Below, in pieces: positions 43,701 through 54,925 of a stretch of 64,000 nucleotides of DNA (its first letter is position 1; every line of letters begins with the position of its first letter). The notes under the pieces were generated by a model that ran no database searches, was not told the origin of the DNA, and was given only the letters and a program-made list of their open reading frames with translations. Made by a program: the position numbers and the translations under genes. Origin of the DNA: Dama dama (taxonomy: Eukaryota > Chordata > Mammalia > Artiodactyla > Cervidae); assembly GCF_033118175.1 (NCBI RefSeq), contig NC_083710.1, positions 38,657,501 to 38,721,500 on the forward strand. Reading direction: 5' to 3'.

Positions 43701-44096
43701 CATGCAATATTGCCCTTTACAGCATCGGACCTTGCTTCTATCACCAGTCACATCCACAACTGGGTATTGTTTTTGCTTTGTCTCCATCCCTTCATTCTTT
43801 CTGGAGTTATTTCTCCACTGATCTCCAGTAGCATATTGGGCACCTACCGACCTGGGGAGTTCCTTTTTCAGTATCCTATCATTTTGCCTTTTCATACTGT
43901 TCATGGGGTTCTCAAGGCAAGAATACTGAAGTGGTTTGCCATTCCCTTCTCCAGTGGAGCATATTCTGTCAGACCTCTCCACTATGACCCGTCCGTCTTG
44001 GGTGGCCCCACACGGCATGGCTTAGTTTCATTGAGTTGGACAAGACTGTGGTCCATGTGATCAGATTGGCTAGTTTTCTGTGATTATGGTTTCATT
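40701..44096 (-). mobile_element. BovB LINE, near full length, antisense, with target-site duplication
   Basis: About 3.4 kb, close to the full BovB length. On the minus strand it starts in the 5' region near 44096, passes the endonuclease, reverse transcriptase and C-terminal regions, and ends at the 3' terminus near 40701 (reversed, CAGTTCAGTTGCTCAGTCAT). It is flanked by ATGCTTAT at 40693-40700 and 44097-44104. An unrelated TTTATTTATTTATTTATTTT insertion lies near 41180-41200, next to a duplicated TCTCTGC/TTTCTGC stretch. It lies antisense to MICU2. Confidence 0.9.
40844..43594 (-). pseudogene. Broken BovB endonuclease/reverse-transcriptase frame
   Basis: The coding frame survives only in pieces. 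43594-43292 is the endonuclease N-terminus (GTWNVRSMNQGKLEVVKQEM). 42767-42012 is the linker and start of the reverse transcriptase (LESVTTNKGSGGDGIPVELF). 41971-41585 is the central reverse transcriptase (FDCVDHNQLWKILKEMG and RQGCILSP). 41483-41256 lies after the catalytic motif and 41053-40844 is the C-terminal region. Frameshifts or stops separate each piece, and much of the endonuclease between 43291 and 42768 has no open frame. It cannot make an active protein. Confidence 0.85.
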
Positions 44097-44104
44097 ATGC
44101 TTAT

Positions 44105-44384
44105 AATAAGGCCTAAAACCAGAAGGAGGAAGAGAAAAAGTCAAAATTCTTTACAGTTCGAAGTTGAGAACGGTTATGTTTTATTTGTTCTTACTGATTT
44201 GTTGATTGAATATTTCATTTATCCTCTAAATTTTTACACTTTTGGCCTTACAATTTTCAAGTTATGTGTGATATCGAGTATGTTTCCCTGACTTTATGGT
44301 AGGATTTTGGGGTTTGCTTTTTAATGAAAAATTTGTCCACTATGCTTAAAGTAAAATTATTGTGTATAACTGAGTCCATTGTTG
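44105..44384 (+). other. Intronic DNA between BovB and a SINE
   Basis: Short AT-rich stretch, no recognised feature. Confidence 0.4.
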
Positions 44385-44592
44385 TTGTGCTTAGTCGCTC
44401 AGTCGTGTCCAACTCTTTGTGATCCTATGGACTGTAGTAACCTGCCAGGCTCCTCTGTCCATGGAATTCTCCAAGCAAGAATACTGGAGTAGTTGCCATG
44501 CCCTCCTCCAGGGGATCTTCCCAACCCAGGGATCAAACCCAGGTTTCCCTGCAGGCGGATTCTTTACCGTCTGAGCTACCAGGGAAGCCCTA
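44385..44592 (-). mobile_element. Bov-tA SINE, antisense
   Basis: GTGCTTAGTCGCTCAGTCGT to GAGCTACCAGGGAAGCCC, complete. Confidence 0.9.
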
Positions 44593-45414
44593 CCTAGTCC
44601 GTAATACTATATAAATGTTTTCTATTCTGTGTAAATCCAAATTCCTTATTCTATAGATTTATACATGTCAGATACCATTTGATACTGTTTATTTGTATTT
44701 ATAAATTCTTGGACGCTTTCCTTAACATTTAATCTGTTATTCTTTTATAGAACTTATTGCCTCCTGAAATTGTTTTATTTACTTGTTTCTTTTGTCTCTG
44801 TCTTAGAAGGATAGCCTCTTATCTTTTTCATCTCTGTATTCTTGGTGCATAAAACATTCACAATTACATAATGTTTGCCCAAAGAGTGAATAAATGAACT
44901 GCATTTTGTAACAAAGTGACCTTGTCTACCTGATTTGATTAGCGTTTGTAGAAATAATAGACCAGCAGTATCCAGAAATGTTCAGATTCAGCTGAGTTAC
45001 TAAATGTCATGTGTATATTCAGTTACACACTTAGGGTTATAGAGACATATGCCGTGTTCCCAGTAGGAAACCTAAGTACATAGGAAGCTTTGCTGTATTC
45101 TGCCAAATCCCAAGGACCTGGAAAAGAGTCTTGTGCATAGTAGGTGTGCTAAGTATTTATTGAATGGGTAAATGAGCTGATGAAATCTATGAGACAGTAA
45201 TAGATATTCCTTTGTCTCAGAACATTCCACCTATTACTGTGTACGAGATTTAATTTTTAATTCATGTTGTTAATACTTAAACCTGTCTTTATACAGCAAG
45301 CTTTTGTCTGGAGCCATCACATTAAAATATCAAAATTAATTTTAGAGTAAAATAAAATGTATTTTCATTCCAGTTATTGAGATCCTTCAACTTGTAAACC
45401 TCAAGTTTAATAAA
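44593..45414 (+). other. Intronic DNA with old LINE/SINE traces
   Basis: Around 44740-44900 TATTGCCTCCTGAAATTG and GTGAATAAATGAACTG resemble an L2-type tail. Around 45121-45175 GTGCATAGTAGGTGTGCTAA and TTATTGAATGGGTAAATGAG resemble a MIR tail. Both are too diverged to place with confidence. Confidence 0.4.
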
Positions 45415-45707
45415 TTTTTTAAAATTAACTTATTTTGACTGCGCTAGGTCTTTGTTGCTCTGTTGGTCTTCTCTAATTGTGGTAAGCAGGGGCTTCACAT
45501 TGCAGTGGCTTTTCTTGTTGAGGAGCCCTGGCTATAGGACAGAAGGGCTTCAGTTGCGAGTCCCTGGCTCTAGGGCACAGGCTCAGTGGTTGTGGTGCGC
45601 CGGCTTGGTTGTTCCAAGGCTTGTAAGATCTTCCCAGGCTAGGGATGGAACCCATGTTCCCTGCATTGCAGGCGGCTTCTTAACTACTGCACTACCAGGC
45701 AAGTCCT
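45415..45707 (-). mobile_element. CHR-type SINE, long form, antisense
   Basis: Reversed order: T-rich start, TTAACTTATTTTGACTGCGC, body GAGTCCCTGGCTCTAGGGCA, B box GGGATGGAACCC, end AACTACTGCACTACCAGGCA. Confidence 0.85.
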
Positions 45708-46254
45708 AAATTATTTTTAAATTTGGAAAATAACCCTGACCTACACTAAAAGCAACTGTATCAATAAACTATTTTGATGTTAAATGTGTGGCACACATTT
45801 TTGTATACTATTGATTACACTAACAATTTACACACAACAAGATCTGTGTCTTAACAACTGACTCATTTCCTCTTAGGGAGAGAATGGTTTGGTTTACACA
45901 ATCAGTGTTTCTGGTCAGTGTTTCTGGAAGAGTCAGCGTCCTAAGGACCTGGGTGTGGCTCGGACTCCACAGGTGAGGGCAGGTGGCTGGCGTAAGAGAG
46001 GCACAGAAGTCTGGGCACAGAAACCAAAGGGGAGATGGGAGCTGGACTGGAGGGTAAATCCCCTTACAACCTTTGATCTCCCTGCCTCCCACCTGTCTGG
46101 AGTCTGGTAGAATTGCAGGCTCAGGCAGAATCACACACGGCTCCTGTGGCTTAGGCAGGGGCCAGTGGAAGTGATGCCCAGAGAGGAGGCAGTGAGAATG
46201 CAGTTCCTCCCATGCCCAAGGTATTACCAGCACTCCAGGAAGGGGCTTTTTGCA
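45708..46254 (+). other. Intronic DNA, no feature seen
   Basis: About 550 bp without recognised repeats or exons. The long minus frame at 45820-46233 matches no known protein. Confidence 0.45.
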
Positions 46255-46798
46255 TTATCCTTCAGTTTTAATTGAGGTGTAATTGACATAAAAATTGTAT
46301 ATATTTAAGGTGTACCACTTGATGCCTTATTTGTATACCCTATGAGATGGTCAGCACTGTCAAGCTGATTAACATCCACCACCTCACGAAGTTACCATTG
46401 TGGTGTGTGGGTGTGTGGCGAGAACACTTAGATCTACCCTCCTAATAAACCTCAGGCACACGACACAGTATTGTATGTACAGTATAATATATGTGCATTG
46501 TCATGCTGTCCATTAGACCTCCAGGACTTAGCCTGCATAACTGACACTTCATACCCTTTGACCAGCATCTCCCCATCCCCCCAGCCTCTGGCAACCACAA
46601 ATCTGATTTGTTCTATGAGTTTCACTATTTCAGTTTCACAGATAAGTGAGCTGTGTAGTATCTGTCTGTATGTGGCTTATTTCACTGAGTTTAATGCCCT
46701 CCAGGTTCGTCCGTACTGTTACCCATGGCAGGGTTCCTTGTCCAAGGTTGAAGATTGTTTGTCATCTTGTGGTATGGGTGTGTATCAGTATCTTCTTT
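46255..46798 (-). mobile_element. Old L1, antisense, left part
   Basis: TTTTAATTGAGGTGTAATTG, TTAAGGTGTACCACTTGATG and GGTCAGCACTGTCAAGCTGA are the reversed 3' UTR of an old L1. It is interrupted at 46798 by a younger L1 and continues at 51409. Confidence 0.8.
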
Positions 46799-47147
46799 TT
46801 TTTTTTTTTTTTTTTTTATTAGTTGGAGGCTAATTACTTCACAACATTTCAGTGGGTTTTGTCATACATTGATATGAATCAGCCATAGAGTTACACGTAT
46901 TCCCCATCCTGATCCCCCCTCCCACCTCCCTCTCTACCCGATTCCTCTGGGTCTTCCCAGTGCACCAGGCCTGAGCACTTGTCTCATGCATCCGACCTGG
47001 GCTGGTGATCTGTTTCACCATAGATAATATACATGCTGTTCTTTCAAAACATCCCACCCTCACCTTCTCCCACAGAGTTCAAAAGTCTGTTCTGTACTTC
47101 TGTGTCTCTTTTTCTGTTTTGCATATAGGGTTATTGTTACCATCTTT

Positions 47148-50100
47148 CTAAATTCCATATATATGTGTTAGTATGCTGTAATGTTCTTTATCTTTCTGGC
47201 TTACTTCACTCTGTATAATGGGCTCCAGTTTCATCCATCTCATTAGAACTGATTCAAATGAATTCTTTTTGATGGCTGAGTAATATTCCATGGTGTATAT
47301 GTACCACAGCTTCCTTGTCCATTCGTCTGCTGATGGACATCTAGGTTGCTTCCATGTCCTGGCTATTATAAACAGTGCTGCAATGAACATTGGGGTACAC
47401 GTGTCTCTTTCAGATCTGGTTTCCTCAGTGTGTACGCCCAGAAGTGGGATTGCTGGGTCATATGGCAATTCTATTTCCAGTTTTTTAAGAAATCTCCACA
47501 CTGTTTTCCATAGTGGCTGTACTAGTTTGCATTCCCACCAACAGTGTAAGAGGGTTCCCTTTTCTCCACACCCTCTCCAGCATTTATTGCTTGTAGACTT
47601 TTGGATAGCAGCCATCCTGACTGGCGTGTAATGGTACATCATTGTGGTTTTGATTTGCATTTCTCTAATAATGAGTGATGTTGAGCATCTTTTCATGTGT
47701 TTGTTAGCCATCTGTATGTCTTCTTTGGAGAAATGTCTGTTTAGTTCTTTGGCCCATTTTTTGATTGGGTCATTTATTTTTCTGGAATTGAGCTTCAGGA
47801 GTTGCTTGTATATTTTTGAGATTAATCCTTTGTCTGTTTCTTCATTTGCTATTATTTTCTCCCAATCTGAGGGCTGTCTTTTCACCTTACTTATAGTTTC
47901 CTTTGTAGTGCAAAAGCTCTTAAGTTTCATTAGGTCCCATTTGTTTAGTTTTGCTTTTATTTCCAATATTCTGGGAGGTGGGTCATAGAGGATCTTGCTG
48001 TGATTTATGTCGGAGAGTGTTTTGCCTATGTTCTCCTCTAGGAGTTTTATAGTTTCTGGTCTTACATTTAGATCTTTAATCCATTTTGAGTTTATTTTTG
48101 TGTATGGTGTTAGAAAGTGTTCTAGTTTCATTCTTTTACAAGTGGTTGACCAGTTTTCCCAGCACCACTTGTTAAAGAGGTTGTCTTTTTTCCATTGTAT
48201 ATCCTTGCCTCCTTTGTCAAAGATAAGGTGTCCATAGGTTCGTGGATTTATCTCTGGGCTTTCTATTCTGTTCCATTGATCTATATTTCTGTCTTTGTGC
48301 CAGTACCATACTGTCTTGATGACTGTGGCTTTGTAGTATAGTCTGAAGTCAGGCAGGTTGATTCCTCCAGTTCCATTCTTCTTTCTCAAGATTACTTTGG
48401 CTATTCGAGGTTTTTTGTATTTCCATACAAATTGTGAAATTCTTTGGTCTAGTTCTGTGAAAAATACCGTTGGTAGCTTGATAGGGATTGCATTGAATCT
48501 ATAGATTGCTTTGGGTAGAATAGCCATTTTGACAATATTGATTCTTCCAATCCATGAACACGGTATGTTTCTCCATCTGTTTGTGTCCTCTTTGATTTCT
48601 TTCATCAGTGTTTTATAGTTTTCTATGTATAGGTCTTTTGTTTCTTTAGGTAGATATACTCCTAAGTATTTTATTCTTTTTGTTGCAGTGGTGAATGGTA
48701 TTGTTTCCTTAATTTCTCTTTCTGTTTTTTCATTGTTAGTATATAGGAATGCAAAGGATTTCTGTGTGTTAATTTTATATCCTGCAACTTTACTCTATTC
48801 ATTGATTAGCTCTAGTAATTTTCTGGAAGAGTCTTTAGGGTTTTCTGTGTAGAGGATCATGTCATCTGCAAACAGTGAGAGTTTCACTTCTTCTTTTCCT
48901 ATCTGGATTCCTTTTACTTCTTTTTCTGCTCTGATTGCTGTGGCCAAAACTTCCAACACTATGTTGAATAGTAGTGGTGAGAGTGGGCACCCTTGTCTTG
49001 TTCCTGATTTCAGGGGAAATGCTTTCAATTTTTCACCATTGAGGGTGATGCTTGCTGTGGGTTTGTCATATATAGCTTTTATTATGTTGAGGTATGTTCC
49101 TTCTATTCCTGCTTTCTGGAGAGTTTTAATCATAAATGAGTGTTGAATTTTGTCAAAGGCTTTCTCTGCATCTATTGAGATAATCATATGGTTTTTATCT
49201 TTCAATTTGTTAATGTGGTGTATTACATTGATTGATTTGCAAATATTAAAGAATCTTTGCATTCCTGGGATAAAGCCCACTTGGTCATGGTGTGTGATTT
49301 TTTTAATATGTTGTTGGATTCTGTTTGCTAGAATTTTGTTAAGGATTTTTGCATCTATGTTCATCAGTGATATTGGCCTGTAGTTTTCTTTTTTTTGGCA
49401 TCTTTGTCTGGTTTTGGAATTAGGGTGATGGTGGCCTCATAGAATGAGTTTGGAAGTTTACCTTCTTCTGCAATTTTCTGGAAGAGTTTGAGTAAGATAG
49501 GTGTTAGCTCTTCTCTAAATTTTTGGTAGAATTCAGCTGTGAAGCCATCTGGTCCTGGGCTTTTGTTTGCTGGAGATTTTTGATTACAGTTTCAATTTCC
49601 TTGCTTGTGATGGGTCTGTTAAGATCTTCTATTTCTTCCTGGTTCAGTTTTGGAAAGTTATACTTTTCTAAGAATTTGTCCATTTCATCCAAGTTGTCCA
49701 TTTTATTGGCATAGAGCTGCTGGTAGTAGTCTCTTATGATCCTTTGTATTTCAGTGTTGTCTGTTGTGATCTCTCCATTTTCATTTCTAATTTTGTTAAT
49801 TTGGTTCTTCTCTCTTTGTTTCTTAATGAGTCTTGCTAATGGTTTGTCAATTTTGTTTATTTTTTCAAAAAACCATCTTTTAGCTTTGTTGATTTTTGCT
49901 ATGGTCTCTTTAGTTTCTTTTGCATTTATTTCTGCCCTAATTTTTAAGATTTCTTTCCTTCTGCTAACCCTAGGATTCTTCATTTCTTCCTTCTCTAATT
50001 GCTTTAGGTGTAGAGTTAGGTTATTTATTTGGCTTTTTTCTTGTTTCTTGATGTAAGCCTGTAATGCTATGAACCTTCCCCTTAGCACTGCTTTTACAGT

Positions 50101-50988
50101 GTCCCATAGGTTTTGGGTTGTTGTGTTTTCATTTTCATTCATTTCTATACATATTTTGGTTTCTTTTTTGATATCTTCTATGATTTGTTGGTTATTCAGA
50201 AGCGTGTTATTTAGCCTCCATATGTTTGAATTTTTAACAATTTTTTTCCTGTAATTGAGATCTAATCTTACTGCACTGTGGTCAGAAAAGATGACTGGAA
50301 TGATTTCAATTTTTTTGAATTTTCCAAGACCAGATTTATGGCCCAGGATGTGGTCTATTCTGGAGAAGGTTCCGTGTGCACTTGAGAAGAAGGTGAAGTT
50401 GATTGTTTTGGGGTGAAATGTCCTATAGATATCAGTTAGGTCTAGCTGGTCCATTGTGTCATTTAAGATTTGTGTTTCCTTGTTAATTTTTTTTTTTTCC
50501 TTGTTAATTTTCTGTTTAGTTGATCTATCCATAGTTGTGAGTGGGATATTAAAGTCTCCCACTATTATTGTGTTACTATTAATTTCCTCTTTCATACTCA
50601 TTAGCGTTTGCTGTACATATTGTGGTGCTCCTATGTTGGGTGCATATATATTTATAATTGTTATATCCTCTTCTTGGATTGATCCTTTGATCATTATGTA
50701 GTGTCCTTCTTTGTCTCTTTTCACATCCTTTATTTGAAAGTCTATTTTATCTGATATGAGTATTGCGACTCCTGCTTTCTTTTGGTCTCCTCCGTTTGCG
50801 TGAAATATTTTTTTCCAGCCCTTCACTTTTAGTCTGAATGTGTCTCTTGTTTTGAGGTGGGTCTCTTGTAGACAGCATATATAGGGGTCTTGTTTTTGTA
50901 TGCATTCATCCAATCTTTGTCTTTTGGTTGGGGCATTCATCCCATTTACATTTATGGTAATTATTGATAGGTGTGGTCCCGTTGCCAT
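47148..50988 (-). pseudogene. L1 ORF2 (endonuclease/reverse transcriptase), disrupted
   Basis: ORF2 codes for the endonuclease and reverse transcriptase that carry out L1 target-primed insertion. From ATG 50988 the endonuclease is intact to the eye: NVNG (residues 13-16), QETH (41-44), GDFN and SDHS. A frame change occurs near 49560-49575 and another near 49385-49400. The reverse-transcriptase core resumes at 49364-48795 with [13 protein letters not shown] and FADD, then hits an in-frame TAG at about 48795. The rest reopens to 48605-47148 and includes the cysteine-rich C-X3-C-X7-H-X4-C motif near the C-terminus. With at least two frameshifts and a stop, the element is not autonomous. Confidence 0.9.
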
Positions 50989-51392
50989 TTACTTTGTTGT
51001 TTTGGGTTCACGTTTATACAACCTTTCTGCATTTCCTGTCTAGAGAAGATCTTTAGCATTTGTTGAAGAGCTGGTTTGGTGGTGCTGAATTCTGTCAGCT
51101 TTTGCTTGTCTGTAAAGCTTTTGAATTCTCCTTCATATCTGAATGAGATCCTTGCTGGGTGCAGTAATCTAGGTTGTAGGTTATTCTCTTTCATTACTTT
51201 CAGTATGTCCTGCCATTCCCTTCTGGCCTGGAGGGTTTCTATTGATAGATCAGCTGTTATCCTTATGGGAATCCCTTTGTGTGTTATTTGTTGTTTCTCC
51301 CTTGCTGGTTTTAGTATTTGTTCTTTGTGTTTGATCTTTGTTAATTTGATTAATATGTGTCTTGGGGTGTTTCGCCTTGGGTTTATCCTGTT
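50961..51392 (-). pseudogene. L1 ORF1 C-terminal fragment
   Basis: The minus frame carries the conserved end of the ORF1 RNA-binding protein (PARISFRYEGEFKSFTDKQK, 51194-50961). The N-terminal coiled coil is missing because of 5' truncation. Its stop lies about 28 bases inside the start of ORF2, in another frame. Confidence 0.85.
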
Positions 51393-51408
51393 TATCAGTA
51401 TCTTCTTT

Positions 51409-52490
51409 ATCCATTATCTGTTGATGGAAACCTGGGTTCTTTTCATACCTTGACTCTTGTGAATAACGAGCAGTGACCTTGGAAGCTCGGATTTCTATTA
51501 GAGATAGTGACTTTAGAAGTGAAATTGTTCATTTTTTGAGGAACCTCCTTTCTTTCTCCACAGTGGCCTCACAGTTTACATCCGCACCAGTGGTATAAGA
51601 GGGTTCTCCTTTCTCCACGGTCTCACCAGTGCTTATCTCTTGTCTTTTTGATAATAGCCATTCTCACAGGTGGGAAATAGTACCTCATTGTGGCTTTTGT
51701 AGGTCTTCTCTTCAAAAATGTTGATCAGGTCCTTTGCTTGATTAATCAGGACTTTGGTGTTTTGTTTTTTGCCATCCACCTGAGCTGCCTGTGTATGTTG
51801 GATAGTAACTCATCAGATGTGTGGTTTGTAAATAATTTCTTCCCCTCCCATGGGTTGATTGTTTCCTTTGCTGTGCAGAAGCTTTTTACTTTGATGTAGT
51901 CTTGATAATTTTTGCTTTTATTCCCTGTGCTTTTGGTGTCATACCAAAAAAATCATTGCCCAGACCAAAGTCAAGAAGTTTTCCCTCTGTTTTCATCTCA
52001 TAGTTTTCGGTTCTTACACTGAAGTCTGTAACCCATTTTGAGTTAATTTTGAGGTAATTTTTGTGTAAGGTGCAGGATGAGGGCCCGATTTACTCTTCTG
52101 CATGTGGCCATCCAGTTTTCCCAACACTGTTGAAGAGACTGTCCTTTCCCCGTTTCATGTTCTTGGCTTTCTTATTGAAAGTGAGTTGACTGTAAATGTG
52201 TGAATTTACATCTCTTTCTGTTCCAGCGGTTTATATGCCTGTTTTTATGCCAGTACCATACTTTTCAGCACCTGCCACTTCTGGTTTTATTACTGTAGTG
52301 TTGTAATAGATTTTGAAATCAGGAAGTGTGATGCCTCCAGGTGTGTTTATCTCACTCAAGACTGCTTTGACATTTTCAGAGTCTTTTGTGGTTCCATAGG
52401 AATTTTAGGACTGTTTTTTCCTATTTCCATAAAGAATGTCATTGGGATTTTGCTAGAGAGCTCCTTGAATCTGTAAATCCTCTAGGTCTG
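51409..52490 (-). mobile_element. Old L1, antisense, right part
   Basis: Continues from 46798: TATCCATTATCTGTTGATGG, then reversed ORF2 (GTGGTTCCATAGGAATTTTA near 52389) to about 52490. Strongly diverged, with no long frames. Together with 46255-46798 it is one copy of about 1.6 kb. Confidence 0.8.
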
Positions 52491-52645
52491 TTGCAACTGA
52501 CAGGACAGACAGTTGAACTTTGGGCATGCTGATATAGGGGAGTTGTTGCTGACCTTGAAAAATGGCATTTCAGTGAAATACTGGGGGCAGTTTAATTGGA
52601 GTGTGTTGAGGAGAGACTGAAATAAGGAAGCAAAGAAAGCAAATC

Positions 52646-52870
52646 AGTTCAGTTCAGTCGCTCAGTCGTGTCCGACTCTTTGCGACCCCATGGACTGCAG
52701 CGCTCCAGGCCTCCCTGTCCATCACCAGCTCCCGGAGTTTACCCAACTCATGTCCATTGAGTCGGTGACGCCATTCAACCATCTCATCCTCTGTCGTCCC
52801 CTTCTCCTCCTGCCTTCAATCTTTCCCAGAATCAGGGTCTTTTCCAAGGAGTCAGTTCTTTGCAGCAGGT
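52646..52870 (-). mobile_element. BovB 3' end (BovA2-type), antisense
   Basis: CAGTTCAGTTCAGTCGCTCA to GAGTCAGTTCTTTGCAGCAG. It keeps several CpGs (CGCTCAGTCGTGTCCGAC), suggesting a fairly young insertion. Confidence 0.9.
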
Positions 52871-53754
52871 GATAGAGATGCTTCTTTCTAGAAGTGTTGC
52901 TGAAAGGGTATTAAAAGAAACACTTGTTGGGAGAGTGATGTAATCAGGAGGCAAAACCTGGTCCAGCTCTGATTGTGGGGGAATTAGAGGTGGGCATCTT
53001 TGAGGAAGGAAAGAAGCTCCTGGAGCCCGAGCCCAGAAAGAAAGGTCAGGCTCTGAGATGAATAAATTTTCCTTCATCCTAATGGGGAGGGGAATCAGAG
53101 GGTGTGGCTAACCTAGCAGCTGGCTATACACCTGATGGTGAACTGCTCTGGAAAATCAGGAGGTAGAATCAGAGACACTGGGTGAGTCAGAGGGCTCCTA
53201 ATGACTACTGCTGGAGAGGAAGGCTGTGGAGGATGGGGGAGACGGGTTCACACACTCATGAAGAAGAGAGCTTGGGCCAGTGGCCACGGACTTCTGATGG
53301 CTTGCTTTTGGTGGATTTTTCCTTATAGCTAGAATATATTACCCAGCATTATTTTTAAGAAGGCTGATTATGAGTTTAATGTGAATAATATATTGCATCA
53401 CGGCTTTACATTTTAAAATTAAATTGTAAAATAGTAATAGAACATCAAAGGTGGTTTTTCTTCGATACTATTTAAATTCACATTTTGAACTCGTTTTGTG
53501 AGTAGAGCCTGACTAAAACAAATGGTCACACATTTTAAATAAATAAAAGCAAGGAGTGTGGATCTTCATGTTCGAAGTCAGAAATATGTTAACTTGGAAA
53601 ACAGTTTTGCAGGTGTTACTAGATGCAGGACTCCTTTTCTATTGCATATCAATGAATATTTTAAAAACTCAATGTAATTAATGAGATGGAACTATTAATA
53701 TTTTAATTTGCTATAAGCTCTCTAAACAATTCATAAAATTAAGTTGGCATGTTG
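52871..53754 (+). other. Intronic DNA, no feature seen
   Basis: About 880 bp without recognised repeats or exons. Confidence 0.45.
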
Positions 53755-53815
53755 GAACTATCACAGCATTGTTAATTGGCTGTACTCCAATATAAAATAA
53801 AAAGTTAGAAAAATT
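53755..53815 (+). mobile_element. L1 3' tail remnant
   Basis: CAGCATTGTTAATTGGCTGT then ACTCCAATATAAAATAAAAA is the extreme 3' end of an L1 with a decayed A-rich tail. Confidence 0.65.
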
Positions 53816-54797
53816 AAATTGGCGTTGCTTTATTTTACTTCAAGTTGTCTGACTGTATTTGTGGTCATTATTTTGTGAAGGGGGAGGAAAGGACTTTAGT
53901 AAGATCTTAGCAAGGTAGAACAAGAATATATTGGCGTCTGCTGGGATTGGGGTTGTTTGTGCACAGTCCCTTGGATTTGATGATAGTGCTGGTTATGCCA
54001 AGGGCAATGAACTTGATAGCAGCATACAGAGGTTTAATAACTGTGAAACACTGTAAGCCTAATGAACACGAAAGCTTTCTTGCAACAGTAAAGCAAGAAT
54101 GCAAAGAAGTTTTTATACTTTATTGCCTCAGGTAAAAATGTGTCTGGAAACAGATAAGTGATGACAAAGCTTTGATGTTAATTAACCCAAATGGAAGTCA
54201 GAAATCAAAGTGTGTAAGTGGCCAGATTATGAAAAGAGAGATGACAGAGTTATACCCTGTGATTAGATGTAGTTTGTGCTTTGGGCAAAACTATTTGTCC
54301 TGCATGAATAAGAATTTGTCTTTCCTTCCTTCCTCGTGTGGTAGGACACTATCTCTGTATCCTACTGTAACTCTTTGGAGGTGCTTTTCGGGGAGATGGG
54401 GACAGAGGAGCAAGAAAGGAAGGAAAACAAATTGTAAAAGCAGAAGCATTTTTAATCTGTCATTTTGTAGTTATGTTTATTTAGCTGAACCTGGAAGTAA
54501 AAAATTACTATTTATGCTCATTCTATGAAGCATGTATTCTGGTAGATAATGTCCTCAAATTAGTGCTTTTGTTACTGTAAGTTTTGGAGCTTTATTAATT
54601 ATACCAGTGCATAAACATACCTGAAGTCGTCAATTGTAGCAGTATATGAACTTAAAAGTTATAGTTTAAAAAGTGATAAATATTTGGTAACATAAATGAT
54701 AGCAAATATATTCTCTTAATAATCTGCTCTCCATAAAAAAAGATTGTTAAATGTTTCAGATTATGAATAATTTCAACATAGAAAAAATACTTAATGG
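53816..54797 (+). other. Intronic DNA, no feature seen
   Basis: About 980 bp. Short frames at 53947-54528 match nothing known. Confidence 0.45.
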
Positions 54798-54925
54798 AAC
54801 TCCTGGAGGAGAAGTGGCAACCCACTCCAGTATTCTTGCCTGATAAATCCTTTGGATAGGGGGCTACAATCTGTGGTGTCACAAAGAACCAGACACAACT
54901 TAGCACCTGAACAACAATAGCAAAT
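54798..54925 (+). mobile_element. Bov-tA SINE fragment, sense
   Basis: GTGGCAACCCACTCCAGTAT to GACACAACTTAGCACCTGAA; 5' part missing. Confidence 0.85.

Larger units (their letters stand above)
46799..51392 (-). mobile_element. Ruminant L1, 4.6 kb, antisense, nested in an older L1
   Basis: A T-run at its left end (reversed poly(A)) is followed by the reversed 3' UTR (TAGTTGGAGGCTAATTACTT), the whole ORF2 region and the end of ORF1, then an abrupt 5' truncation near 51392. It is flanked by a perfect 16-bp duplication TATCAGTATCTTCTTT at 46783-46798 and 51393-51408. It lies antisense to MICU2. The coding frame is mostly readable, so insertion was relatively recent. Confidence 0.95.

Noticed and set aside
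47290..48237. Plus-strand frames over the L1
   Set aside because: Antisense to L1 ORF2, which is the true coding strand here.
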